Counted from the first letter of the stretch, positions 7,088 to 14,772 are shown. The stretch: DNA of 24,418 bases from JBOGUF01 sp050696075 (GCA_050696075.1 JBOGUF010000061.1:1-24418), one strand, 5' to 3'. The notes: generated by a model not told the origin, from the letters alone. Made by a program: numbers and translations.

Positions 7088-7738
7088 ATGACCGACACGA
7101 TCGAGCGACCCGCAACCCGGCCGGCCTTCGCCGGTGTGACCATCCGCGGGAGGATGTCGATGAACGGAGTCGACGCACCCGCATCGCCCGCAATCCGCCT
7201 CGAATCGACGGCGGTGATTGTCTCGGGCGTAGCCGCCGTTCCCAGCGCGACGTTCGAGGACATCCTGGCCCGTCATCAGACGGAGATTTTCCGCTTTGCG
7301 TTGCAGTTGACACGCGATCGCACCGAAGCCGACGACCTTTATCAGGAGACGATGATCAAGGCCTACCGCGCCTTCGGTCGCCTCAACGGGGCCGCCAACC
7401 ATCGCGCCTGGCTGTACAAGATCGCGAGCAATACGTTCCTCTCCGATCGCCGCAAGCGCGGCCGGATCGACTCGCTCGACGAGCAGACGAGCGTGATCAT
7501 TGCCGATGAGGAAATCGATCACGCGGCGAGCCTCGACGCGAGGGCGCTGCTGATTGAGGTCGCCGCATACGTGGAGCGTCTGCCGGCGAAGCAACGGATA
7601 GCTCTGGTCCTGCGCAAATACCACGGGCTGGGCTACGACGAGATCGCGACCACGCTGGCGTGCAGCGAGGCTGCCGCGCGGGCGAATGTCCACCAGGCTC
7701 TACGCAAATTGCGGGACTGTTTCGGTGATCGACTCTAG
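7088..7738 (+). CDS. ECF-type RNA polymerase sigma factor
   Basis: The product is 216 aa. After a variable N-terminus of about 55 residues come sigma region 2 (about 57-125: HQTEIFRFALQLTRDRTEADDLYQ then ETMIKAYRAF and AWLYKIASNTFLSDRRKR) and region 4 (about 155-212: VERLPAKQRIALVLRKYHGLGYDEIA then ACSEAAARANVHQALRKL). Two starts are plausible: the ATG at 7088 (AGGAG six bases upstream) and the ATG at 7160 (GGGAGG six bases upstream); the second removes 24 non-conserved residues. No anti-sigma gene adjoins it, unlike most ECF factors, so control is probably at transcription through the divergent TetR. It may drive the ABC exporter genes that begin 95 bases downstream, but that is inference. 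Confidence 0.9.
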   Translation: MTDTIERPATRPAFAGVTIRGRMSMNGVDAPASPAIRLESTAVIVSGVAAVPSATFEDILARHQTEIFRFALQLTRDRTEADDLYQETMIKAYRAFGRLNGAANHRAWLYKIASNTFLSDRRKRGRIDSLDEQTSVIIADEEIDHAASLDARALLIEVAAYVERLPAKQRIALVLRKYHGLGYDEIATTLACSEAAARANVHQALRKLRDCFGDRL

Positions 7739-7785
7739 TTCACGGTGATCGAGCGCTGAAGGAACTGGTGTCACGCGAGTGCCAG

Positions 7786-7803
7786 ATGAGACAATTGCCT
7801 CAT
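7786..7803. promoter_or_regulatory. Near-perfect 18-bp palindrome upstream of the ABC exporter genes
   Basis: ATGAG-A-CAATTG-C-CTCAT has a single mismatched pair and lies 30 bases before the ATPase start. Its arms differ from the TetR-type sites at 7006 and 7035. It could be an operator for another regulator. No promoter pair is clear nearby. Confidence 0.35.
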
Positions 7804-7833
7804 GGGACGTCGAGTTGACCACAACACGCGCGA

Positions 7834-8907
7834 ATGACCGACGGGGTTGAACGACGAGCGTTGCCCGAAGCACCATCTGGGCCGGCGCCGGTGATCCGGG
7901 TGCGTGATCTGCGCAAGGTTTACCAAGTCCCCGAACGCGACAGCGGGCTGAAGGCGGCGGTCACGAGTCTCTTCCGGCGAAAGAGCCGCGACGTGGTGGC
8001 TGTCGGCGGGATCAGCTTCGACATCGCGCCCGGCGAGATCGTCGGCTTTTTGGGTCCCAACGGCGCCGGCAAGACCACTACCCTCAAGATGCTTGCCGGG
8101 CTCCTGCATCCCACCGCCGGCGACGCGACCGTCCACGGTTTTACTCCCTGGCGGCGCGATCGCGGCTACCTCGGCCAGATGACCCTCATCATGGGTCAGC
8201 GGAACCAGCTCACCTGGGACATCCCGGTGATGGACTCCTTCGAGCTCAACCGCGCCATCTTTCGCATTCCGTGGGTCGACTTCCGCGTCCGCCGCGACGA
8301 GCTGATCGCGCTTCTCGAACTCGAGGAGCTGGTCAAGAAACCGGTGCGCAACCTCTCCCTGGGCGAACGGATGAAATGCGAGATCGCCGGCAGCCTACTG
8401 CATCAGCCTGGCGTGCTCTTCCTCGATGAACCGACGATCGGGCTCGACGTGGCGATGCAGCGCCGCATCCGCGCCTTCGTCGCCGAATACAACCGCCGCT
8501 ACGAGGCGACGATCCTGCTCACGTCGCACTACATGGCCGATGTCGAGGCGCTCTGCGAACGGGTGATCGTCATCCACCACGGTACGCTCCTCTACGACGG
8601 CGACCTGCCCGGGCTGGTCCGGCGCTTCTCGCCGTTGAAGACGATCACCATCGAGTTCGAGGAGGGCGCTGTGCTCAGCGAGGATGCCCTTCAATTGCTC
8701 GCGGGCCGGCTCGGCGAGGTAGTCTCTGCCAGCTCCGACGGAGCGACGATCCGGGTACCCAAATCCGAAACGGCGCGGGTCACCGGTGAAGTGCTCGCCA
8801 ACGTGCCGGTTGCCGACCTGACGGTCGAGGACCCCCCGATCGAGGAAGTGATCGAACGGGTCTTCGCCGGTACCGCCGCCGAAGCGCGCGGTGAGGTCCC
8901 GGTCTAA
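7834..8907 (+). CDS. ABC transporter ATP-binding protein (COG4586-like exporter)
   Basis: The product is 357 aa. The nucleotide-binding domain covers about residues 20-260: Walker A GPNGAGKTT (74-82), Q-loop region around 115-125, signature LSLGERM (174-180), Walker B VLFLDEP (194-200) and the switch histidine in LLTSHYM. The segment before Walker A (GLKAAVTSLFRRKSRDVVAV) is an insert seen in the COG4586 group, which pairs with COG4587 and COG3694 permeases, as found here. The C-terminal 80 residues form a small accessory domain. It should power export of an unknown substrate. The stop overlaps the next start by one base (TAATG), so translation is coupled. The ribosome binding site before 7834 is weak. 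Confidence 0.93.
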   Translation: MTDGVERRALPEAPSGPAPVIRVRDLRKVYQVPERDSGLKAAVTSLFRRKSRDVVAVGGISFDIAPGEIVGFLGPNGAGKTTTLKMLAGLLHPTAGDATVHGFTPWRRDRGYLGQMTLIMGQRNQLTWDIPVMDSFELNRAIFRIPWVDFRVRRDELIALLELEELVKKPVRNLSLGERMKCEIAGSLLHQPGVLFLDEPTIGLDVAMQRRIRAFVAEYNRRYEATILLTSHYMADVEALCERVIVIHHGTLLYDGDLPGLVRRFSPLKTITIEFEEGAVLSEDALQLLAGRLGEVVSASSDGATIRVPKSETARVTGEVLANVPVADLTVEDPPIEEVIERVFAGTAAEARGEVPV

Positions 8908-9767
8908 TGGCGGCGTCGAACAGGGCGCGCGTTGACCGACGGAGGGCGTCCCCCGGTCTCTCGCCTCGGGCGTTGATCGATTTCTATGCCGCGAAGTTTC
9001 AGACCGAGATCGCCGTCCAGTTCGCCTACCGGGGCGCGATTGCAATCTGGCTGCTCAGCCTGGTCTCGGCCCCGGTCATCTCGCTCGTGGTTTGGACGAC
9101 GGTCGCCCGGAGTAACGGCGGCAGCGCCGGAGGCTTCACCACCGGCCAGTACGCCGCCTACTTCATCGCGGTGATGGTGGTCAACAACTTGACCTTCACC
9201 TGGGTCATGTGGCAGATGGAGTGGCGGGTCAAGAACGGGTTTTTCTCGCCGGTGCTGCTCCGCCCCCTGCACCCGGTCCACGCCGACGTCGTTGACAATC
9301 TCACCTTCAAGGCGCTGACCCTGGTCGCGATGTTGCCGATCGTGGTGCTGCTCGCCATCTATTTCGACGCCGACTTTGGCACGAGCGTCTGGGACGTCCT
9401 GGTCTTCGTGCCGGCCCTGGTCGGGGCGATGACCGTGCGTTTCGTCTGCGAGTGGTCGGTCAGCCTGGTCGCCTTTTGGATAACGCGCACTGGGACGCTC
9501 AACCAGCTCTACGGGACGTTGACCATGTTCCTCGCCGGCCAGATCGCCCCTCTGAGCCTCTTCCCTGAGCCGGTTCGCGTCGTCGCCTCGATCTTACCCT
9601 TCCGCTGGATGGTCGCGTTCCCGGTCGAGGTCCTCCTAGGACGGGTCAGTCGCGACGATCTGTTCATCGGGTTTGGGATGCAGACCCTCTGGATCGCGCT
9701 CGCCCTGTTGGGGATGGGTTGGCTTTGGAGCCGTGGTGTCCACCGCTATTCGGCGGTTGGGGCCTAA
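8907..9767 (+). CDS. ABC-2 type permease (COG4587-like)
   Basis: The product is 286 aa with about six hydrophobic segments: after FYAAKFQTEIAVQFAYRGA comes IAIWLLSLVSAPVISLVVWT, then YFIAVMVVNNLTFTWVM, LVAMLPIVVLLAIYF, VLVFVPALVGAMTVRFV, and late segments around LNQLYGTLTMFLAGQIAPLSLFP and TLWIALALLGMGWLWSRG. The pattern MWQMEWRVKNGFFSPVLLRPL is typical of this permease group. It forms one half of the membrane channel with the next gene. Its start overlaps the ATPase stop, and the next gene follows 35 bases later. The first 20 residues are Arg-rich and cytoplasmic. Confidence 0.88.
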   Translation: MAASNRARVDRRRASPGLSPRALIDFYAAKFQTEIAVQFAYRGAIAIWLLSLVSAPVISLVVWTTVARSNGGSAGGFTTGQYAAYFIAVMVVNNLTFTWVMWQMEWRVKNGFFSPVLLRPLHPVHADVVDNLTFKALTLVAMLPIVVLLAIYFDADFGTSVWDVLVFVPALVGAMTVRFVCEWSVSLVAFWITRTGTLNQLYGTLTMFLAGQIAPLSLFPEPVRVVASILPFRWMVAFPVEVLLGRVSRDDLFIGFGMQTLWIALALLGMGWLWSRGVHRYSAVGA

Positions 9768-9802
9768 CGCGCCCACGCTCTGCCGGAGGTTGCCCACCCG
9801 AC

Positions 9803-10591
9803 ATGCATGCTCTGACCATCGTTCGCACCTACGTCAAGCTGGGGGCGCTCAACGCTCTCCAGTATCGCGCCAACTTCTTCTTCGAACTCATCGGTGTCGG
9901 AATCTATCTCGTCAGCGCGTTGCTAACGCTCGGCCTGATCTTCCGGCAGACCGAAACGCTCAACGGCTGGACCGCCGACGAGCTGGTCGCTCTGGTCGGG
10001 ATCCAGATCCTGGTCGGCGGCTTCGTCGGGCTCGTCATCCGGCCCTCGATGCAGCAGTTGATGGAGAACATCCGGCTCGGTACGCTCGACTTCGTGCTCA
10101 CCAAACCGGCCGATGCGCAGTTGTTGGCGAGCGTCCAACAGGTCAACTTCGGGGCCGCGGTTGAAGTCCTGGTCGGCCTGGCGGTGATCGGAACCGCCAT
10201 CGTGCGGCTTGGCGCCACCATCGGCGCGCTCGACGCGATGGCCTTCGTCATCCTGATCCTGGCCGGTCTGATCATCGTCACCTGCTTCTTGACGCTACTC
10301 TCGACCTGCGCTTTTTGGTTCGTGCGGCTCGACAACATCCTCGTGATCTTCCAATCGGCGTTCAGCGAAGCCGGGCGCTGGCCGATCAGCATTTACCCCG
10401 GCTGGTTACGGATCTCCCTGACCGTGCTGATTCCGGTCGCCTTCGCCGTGACCGTCCCGGCCGAGAGCCTCACCGGTCGCCTGACGGCCACGACGATGAT
10501 GACGACCCTGGCCCTGGCGGCCGGCTTCGTCGCGGTTACCCGCTGGTTCTGGCGCTTCGGCCTCAAGCACTACACGGGAGCGTCGGCCTGA
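9803..10591 (+). CDS. ABC-2 type permease (COG3694-like)
   Basis: The product is 262 aa with about six membrane segments, starting YVKLGALNALQYRANFFFELIGVGIYLVSALLTLGLIF across two stretches. The motif MQQLMENIRLGTLDFVLTKPADAQLLAS matches the 'G.ld..L.kPl' loop of the COG3694 permeases. It is the second channel subunit of the exporter. The start at 9803 is chosen because the alignment-like start MHALTIVRTYVKLG fits the family; the longer frame back to 9719 overlaps the previous gene. GGAGGT lies 13 bases upstream, somewhat far. No solute-binding protein gene is present, as expected for an exporter. Confidence 0.88.
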   Translation: MHALTIVRTYVKLGALNALQYRANFFFELIGVGIYLVSALLTLGLIFRQTETLNGWTADELVALVGIQILVGGFVGLVIRPSMQQLMENIRLGTLDFVLTKPADAQLLASVQQVNFGAAVEVLVGLAVIGTAIVRLGATIGALDAMAFVILILAGLIIVTCFLTLLSTCAFWFVRLDNILVIFQSAFSEAGRWPISIYPGWLRISLTVLIPVAFAVTVPAESLTGRLTATTMMTTLALAAGFVAVTRWFWRFGLKHYTGASA

Positions 10592-10723
10592 GCCCACGCC
10601 AACACGTCCGGGACGAGGATCCGCGGGCCGGGTTGGCCGTGTGCCGGGTTGCTCGGTTGCGTAAAGCGGGTCGCACCGCGAAGAATGCGCGCGACGATCC
10701 TAACGACGGGAAGAGGAGGACTG

Positions 10724-11260
10724 ATGCGACGAGGGTGTCTGATTGCGGCGGTGGCGGTGCTGGGGCTGTGCGTCATCGGCTGCGGGTTGATCTGGTTCGT
10801 GCTGCTGCCGCGGGTGCAAGACGAGATCGCCGGAGAGTTCGAGGACGCGGTGGCGACCAGCGTGGCCGGAATTCCCGGCGTGACCGACGTGAGCGCCGGC
10901 ACGGTCGTTGTCACCGAGCAAATGCTCTCCGAGAGCTTCACCGGCTACGTCGAGGGGACGGAGGGGGTCGACGTCGAGAATATCGGGGTCAACATCACGC
11001 CGGCCGGGATCGAGATCATCTTCGACCTGACCGATCAGAACGCGACCTACTCCGGCCAGGTCGCCGCCGAGGGCGGGGAGTTGGTGGTCCGCGACATGGA
11101 GGTTGACCCGTCGCAGATGGGCTGGTTCGTGCCGGCGAACAAGATGGCGGGGGCGATCGAGGACGGGGTCAACGGCGTCCTGGCGCAAAACAACCTGCGG
11201 CTGACCGCGGTCGAGCTGGGCGACGGGCAGATGACGCTGACGACCGAACCGGCCGGGTAG
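10724..11260 (+). CDS. Small membrane-anchored protein, possibly LmeA/DUF2993-like
   Basis: The product is 178 aa, with AGGAGG directly upstream of the ATG at 10724. Residues 1-28 (RRGCLIAAVAVLGLCVIGCGLIWFV) are a signal anchor or signal peptide; there is a cysteine at the end of the hydrophobic core but no clean lipobox. The rest (about 32-178) is beta-rich with few aromatic residues and ends VNGVLAQNNLRLTAVELGD then GQMTLTTEPAG. The order of strands, with an early 'FEDAVATSV..IPGVTDVSAGTVVVTE' and a late 'VNGVLA...L', resembles the phospholipid-binding LmeA/DUF2993 group, but I am not sure. It is 132 bases downstream of the exporter and on the same strand, so read-through is possible. The gap between them holds nothing I recognise. 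Confidence 0.62.
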   Translation: MRRGCLIAAVAVLGLCVIGCGLIWFVLLPRVQDEIAGEFEDAVATSVAGIPGVTDVSAGTVVVTEQMLSESFTGYVEGTEGVDVENIGVNITPAGIEIIFDLTDQNATYSGQVAAEGGELVVRDMEVDPSQMGWFVPANKMAGAIEDGVNGVLAQNNLRLTAVELGDGQMTLTTEPAG

Positions 11261-11289
11261 GGCGCGGCACGGCGGGACAGGGGAGACGA

Positions 11290-12039
11290 TCAGTCGTCGC
11301 CCGGTCCCAATGAGCTATGGAATCGGGCCAACTCGTTGGCCCGGATCCAGCGGCGCTGGCCGACCTTGATCGAGGCAATCCGCCACTCTGCCAGCCGCCG
11401 GTAGAGCGTCGGTTTGGGGAGGCCCGCTTGTTGGGCGAACTCGTCGACCGAGAGGTAACCCTCGGGGGCGGGGTGTTGCTGGTGATGCCATTGGCGGCCA
11501 TCGTTAGGCGGGTTGTAACCCTCGACCGCGGCGGCGGCGACCAACCAGCGCCGCTGGCCCTGCCGGGACTTGGGCAGCTTGATCGCGGGCTGGAGCCGGC
11601 CCCGGCGGATGAGGTAGGAGATGGTGTGGCGCGTGCAGCCGAGCATCGCCGCCGCCTCGTCGGTCGAGAGCCACGCTTTCGAGGCGGTCGGGCGCGGCCG
11701 GGCCGGTCGGCTGGGCAGATCTCGCCGCGCCAGCGGATCGGTGGGCGAGGGCTCAGGGGTAGGTCGCTCGCGCAGGCGGGTGAGGACGCCCTCCCGCTCG
11801 GCCTGCGCTCGCAGCTCGGCGAAGTCGAGTTCGAGCGCCCGCGCAATCTTCCAGAGGGTGATCGGTGTCGTGCCGGCGGAGCCGCGTTCGATCTCGCAGA
11901 GTTGGGCAGGCGAGATGCCGACCGCCTCGGCGAGCACCGATTGGAAAACGCGCAGTTCGCCCCAGCGGCGCTGCCGAAGCCGCGCCCCGAGGGTTTGGGT
12001 GGCGGAAGCCCCGGGCTGGTCCTGGCGCTGGCGCTGCAT
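11290..12039 (-). CDS. Regulator with one XRE-type and two excisionase-type HTH units
   Basis: The product is 249 aa from the ATG at 12039 (AGGAG five bases upstream). Residues about 16-76 form an XRE/Cro HTH (VLAEAVGISPAQLCEIERGSAG, then TPITLWKIARALELD). A Pro/Arg-rich linker (90-120) leads to a MerR/excisionase-type unit (about 122-172: WLSTDEAAAMLGCTRHTI then SYLIRRGRLQP and RRWLV) and a second one (about 194-242: GYLSVDEFAQQAGLPKPTLY then RRLAEWRIASIKVGQRRW). All three could contact DNA. The two later units have the DNA-binding pattern of HTH_17 proteins, which occur in excisionases and in phage regulators, but no integrase or phage gene is near. It converges with the 10724 gene across 29 bases. 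Its targets are unknown. Confidence 0.82.
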   Translation of the reverse strand: MQRQRQDQPGASATQTLGARLRQRRWGELRVFQSVLAEAVGISPAQLCEIERGSAGTTPITLWKIARALELDFAELRAQAEREGVLTRLRERPTPEPSPTDPLARRDLPSRPARPRPTASKAWLSTDEAAAMLGCTRHTISYLIRRGRLQPAIKLPKSRQGQRRWLVAAAAVEGYNPPNDGRQWHHQQHPAPEGYLSVDEFAQQAGLPKPTLYRRLAEWRIASIKVGQRRWIRANELARFHSSLGPGDD

Positions 12040-12096
12040 GTTCACTCCTCTCGTTCGCGTCCGTTTTGCATGTTGCGTGCGCGCATGAAGCGCGTT

Positions 12097-12129
12097 CCGG
12101 CCGGCCGCGACAACCGCGGCGCCGGCCGG
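12097..12129. terminator. Strong GC hairpin between Uma2 copy 2 and the triple-HTH gene
   Basis: CCGGCCGGC (12097-12105) pairs with GCCGGCCGG (12121-12129), and an inner CGCG (12106-12109) pairs with CGCG after a 5-base loop, with a two-base bulge. On the minus strand it follows the Uma2 gene and precedes the HTH gene, so it could end the first transcript or insulate the second. It has no T-run, so the terminator call is tentative. Confidence 0.4.
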
Positions 12130-12207
12130 TACGGTAAATCCTAGTTCATGATCCAGAAATAGACAACACCCCCTCTTGTTTGTGCGTGGACCGTGAACGG
12201 AAGCGGA

Positions 12208-12774
12208 TCAGGCGTCCGCCGCCAGGCGTCGGAAGAGGGCGGCAACGGGGAGGCGGAAGCCGGGGAGCACGTCCTCGCCGTCGAGTTCTGCGTCTTCGGT
12301 CAGCAGGATCGGGTCGCGATTGGGAGCATAAACGGTGACGGACTTCCGCCTGGGGTCGACGGACCAGAGAAGCTTCACGCCCACTGCCAGGTATTGCCGA
12401 ATCTTCTCATCAATGTAGGATCGTCGGTCGGATGGGGAGAGGACTTCGACGACGAGGTCGGGAACCACCGTTAGGTAACCGCCTGACGCACGGAGTGGTG
12501 GTAGGCGTTCGGTCCGGATGAACGAGGCATCGGGGGCGAGGACGGTGTCGGGGTCGATTTCGAAGAGATAGCCGGTTTCGGCGTTGAAGACCTCCCCCAG
12601 GCCGCGCGGTCGCGCAAAGTCGCGGATGAGCGCGCCGGCCTCGAATCCAATCCAGCCATGTGGTCCCCCCGCCGGTGACATGCGGATCAGCTCTCCTCGG
12701 ATCAGTTCGTACAGAAAGCCGCCGTCCTCGATCTGCATCAGGTCGTCGGCGGTCATTACCTTGGTCGTGGCCAT
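12208..12774 (-). CDS. Uma2 family (DUF820) restriction-endonuclease-fold protein, copy 2
   Basis: The product is 188 aa from the ATG at 12774 (GGAG about 9 bases upstream). The Uma2 core is complete: YELIRGELIRMSP, APDASFI with D82, DLVVEVLSPSD with E110, DEKIRQYLAVGV with K124, and LWSVDPRRKSVTVYAPNRDP. It is related to copy 1 at 5422-5976 along its length, and both end in DGEDVLPGFRL(A/P)(I/V)AALF; the DNA for this end is nearly the same in both genes. Differences in the middle, for example ASGGYLTV versus TWWAFSE, show that they are not a very recent duplicate. Both have the same nine-base extended -10 upstream. No adjacent gene suggests a specific role. Confidence 0.88.
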   Translation of the reverse strand: MATTKVMTADDLMQIEDGGFLYELIRGELIRMSPAGGPHGWIGFEAGALIRDFARPRGLGEVFNAETGYLFEIDPDTVLAPDASFIRTERLPPLRASGGYLTVVPDLVVEVLSPSDRRSYIDEKIRQYLAVGVKLLWSVDPRRKSVTVYAPNRDPILLTEDAELDGEDVLPGFRLPVAALFRRLAADA

Positions 12775-12815
12775 CGCGCTTTGCTCCATGATGCGGGTGA
12801 TGATCTTCTAACGCT

Positions 12816-12824
12816 AGTCTAGCA
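12816..12824 (-). promoter_or_regulatory. Extended -10 element of Uma2 copy 2
   Basis: On the minus strand TGCTAGACT lies 42 bases before the start at 12774. The identical nine bases precede Uma2 copy 1. A -35 hexamer is not evident, which fits an extended -10 promoter. Confidence 0.4.
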
Positions 12825-12962
12825 CCGGGCAACCGCGCAAGATCGGAGAAGCGCGGGTTGGCCGTGTGTGATGCAATGCGGGTGACGGATCATCGCGAGC
12901 CGCGGGGTCGGGCACAGACAGCGCCCAACGATGCTGTGGCATCACGTCTTGGAGGGAGCATT

Positions 12963-13358
12963 ATGGCCGATCGCGAGAGCGGTAAGATCGGGACATTCGC
13001 CTGGCTCGACCTGACGGTGCCGGACGCGGCCGCCGTCCGCGACTTCTACGCGTCCGTCATCGGGTGGCGGCCCGAGCCGCTCGATATGGGTGGCTATCAC
13101 GACTTCGTGATGACCGCTCCGGACGGGGGTGAGGGAGTCGCGGGGGTGTGCTACGCGCGGGGCGGCAATGCCGACCTGCCGCCACAGTGGCTGGCCTACA
13201 TCGTCGTCGCCGACCTGGACGAGAGCCTGCGGCGATGCACCGAGGGCGGTGGCACGGTCCTGACCGAGATCAAAGAGAGCGGCGACGGCGGCCGGTACGG
13301 CGTGATCCGCGACCCGGCCGGGGCGGTCCTCGCCCTTATGCAGCAAGTCGACGCGTAG
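12963..13358 (+). CDS. VOC superfamily (glyoxalase/bleomycin-resistance fold) protein
   Basis: The product is 131 aa, a single VOC domain pair. The start is the ATG at 12963 with GGAGGGAG just upstream. It opens KIGTFAWLDLTVPDAAAVRDFYASVIGWRPEPLDMGGYHDFVM in two parts and shows the second module AYIVVADLDESLRRCTEGGG followed by GRYGVIRDPAGAVLALMQQ. This is the form common in small VOC proteins of actinobacterial and Chloroflexota genomes. The usual metal ligands (a His or Gln on the first strand and a Glu in the last 'iEl' strand) are not present, since the last strand reads LALM, so glyoxalase I activity is unlikely. Binding or resistance functions are possible. A strong terminator follows the stop. 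Confidence 0.85.
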   Translation: MADRESGKIGTFAWLDLTVPDAAAVRDFYASVIGWRPEPLDMGGYHDFVMTAPDGGEGVAGVCYARGGNADLPPQWLAYIVVADLDESLRRCTEGGGTVLTEIKESGDGGRYGVIRDPAGAVLALMQQVDA

Positions 13359-13376
13359 TTGCTCGTTCTGTGCGCG

Positions 13377-13413
13377 GGCCGACCGGGACGGTGTTCCGGT
13401 CGGCCTTGTTCTT
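13377..13413 (+). terminator. Rho-independent terminator after the VOC gene
   Basis: GGCCGACCGG (13377-13386) and CCGGTCGGCC (13396-13405) form a perfect 10-bp stem with a 9-base loop, followed by the T-rich tail TTGTTCTT. It starts 18 bases after the stop codon. Confidence 0.8.
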
Positions 13414-13568
13414 GCCGGACATTCCCCCATTCCGCCGTCGTCACGTAGACTATGCCCATCGGGAGGTTGCTCCCGCTCTTTGCGCGCGCGGGTTTGGCCG
13501 ACGCGGCCGCGCGCGGTTTGTGGCGTCGGGTTGCGCAGTTGCTTGCACACTTTGGGAGGCAGGGACCG

Positions 13569-14759
13569 GTGGCACGGATCTTTGTCGGCAATCGGGCGAT
13601 GGTGGACGAGGGGGTACTCGAGGCGGTGCGGGCGCTGGGGGACGAGTTTTGGGTCCTCGCCGAGTTCGACGTCAACCGGCGCAACATCGACTGGTTGATC
13701 TTGCGGCAGGTGCCGGACGACCGCCCGGCGGGCCGCTACGCGACCGTTATTCTCACCGAGTTGAAACGGACGCGGGCCGTCCTCGACGGCGATGACAACA
13801 GCCGCTGGCGCGAGTACCGCGAAGGGCTCTGGCACGAGCTGGAGCCGAGCAACATGCGGGACATGAACCCGTGGCGCCAGCTCATCAACACGGTCAACAC
13901 CTTCCGGGAGTGGCTCTACAACAACCAGCGGCGCTTTCTCGCCCCGCACAGCGGCCAGGTCTACCCGGAGGCCGCGGTCAAGATCTGGCCGAACCTGCTC
14001 ATCCTGAGCGATCCGCCGGAGATCGTGCACCGGCTGCCGCTGAAGCCGCACAACGGTTTTGGCGCGTACCACTTCCACCTCGGGGAGTGGGTGCGGCGGG
14101 CCTGGGGCTGGACCCCGCGGGAAGGGTTGCAACTGACGGCGGCGGAGATCGAAGACTTGACCCGGGTGCTCGGCTTGCAAGAGTTGCCGCGGGAGTCCGC
14201 GCCGAGTTCCCTGAATGGGCAGGCGATGGTCGACCTCGTGGCGGAACACGCGGCCGTCACCGGATCGCTCGAATGGCTCGACGGCTTCGCGTCGTGGGCG
14301 GCGGGGATCGAGCAGCGGATGCGAGAACTCGAAGCGCGGGTCGAGGCGATGGCGGCCGCACCGGCGGCGGTGGAACGTCCTCGTCCGGTGTCCGTCCGCC
14401 CGAACGCCTTCGCCTCGCCGCCCGGCTACCAACCGGACCGGGAGCTGACCGAGGATGAGCGCGACCTGATCGTCGACGCATTAGTGAACCTGCGCGATTC
14501 AGGCAAGAACCGCGACTTCCCGTGCCTCTTCGCCGAGATGCACCGCATGATCGGCGGCCCCACCTTCAAGACCCGCAACTTCAACGGCTACGGCAGCGCC
14601 TTGAACATGATGACCCGCGCCGTGGTCGAGGGCCTAGTGAAGTTCGGCCCGACCGACGCCAACGGCGTGCCAACCGTGTACTTGCCGGAGGAGGCGCCGG
14701 AGGAGAGCGACCAGGCGTTTGGCGCCGAAGTCGAGGAGCACGTCGCCGAAGGCGTGTGA
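13569..14759 (+). CDS. NERD-domain nuclease-like protein with OST-HTH-like C-terminal region
   Basis: The product is 396 aa from the GTG at 13569 (GGGAGG eight bases upstream), or 435 aa from an ATG at 13452 that lacks a ribosome binding site and adds an Arg-rich stretch. The N-terminal part (about 5-180) fits the NERD nuclease-related domain: a 'VGNRAMVDEGVLEAVRAL' helix, FDVNRRNIDWLIL with D41 and TVILTELKRTRA with E64 and K66, the PD-(D/E)xK triad. The core continues through NPWRQLINTVNTFREWL and IWPNLLILS. Then come a helical region with a short coiled coil (IEQRMRELEARVEAMAA) and a linker. Residues 292-374 (DERDLIVDALVNLRDS, FPCLFAEMHRMIGG, FKTRNFNGYGSALNMMTRAVVEGLV) resemble the OST-HTH/LOTUS fold used for RNA binding; this last match is by pattern only. 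It may act on nucleic acid. Confidence 0.75.
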   Translation: MARIFVGNRAMVDEGVLEAVRALGDEFWVLAEFDVNRRNIDWLILRQVPDDRPAGRYATVILTELKRTRAVLDGDDNSRWREYREGLWHELEPSNMRDMNPWRQLINTVNTFREWLYNNQRRFLAPHSGQVYPEAAVKIWPNLLILSDPPEIVHRLPLKPHNGFGAYHFHLGEWVRRAWGWTPREGLQLTAAEIEDLTRVLGLQELPRESAPSSLNGQAMVDLVAEHAAVTGSLEWLDGFASWAAGIEQRMRELEARVEAMAAAPAAVERPRPVSVRPNAFASPPGYQPDRELTEDERDLIVDALVNLRDSGKNRDFPCLFAEMHRMIGGPTFKTRNFNGYGSALNMMTRAVVEGLVKFGPTDANGVPTVYLPEEAPEESDQAFGAEVEEHVAEGV

Positions 14760-14772
14760 GCCAGGGGCCTCA

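Noticed and set aside
5918..7693. A 591-codon minus-strand frame spanning Uma2, TetR and the sigma gene.
   Set aside because: It is Arg/Pro-rich, crosses three well-supported genes and has no domain pattern.
10628..12867. A shared 15-base string CGGGTTGGCCGTGTG near 10628 and 12853.
   Set aside because: Only one match of this length in two GC-rich gaps, without flanking similarity; chance cannot be excluded.
13452..13568. The upstream ATG start of the NERD gene.
   Set aside because: There is no ribosome binding site, the added residues are Arg-rich and non-conserved looking, and a possible -10 (TAGACT, 13446) directly abuts it. Kept only as an alternative.
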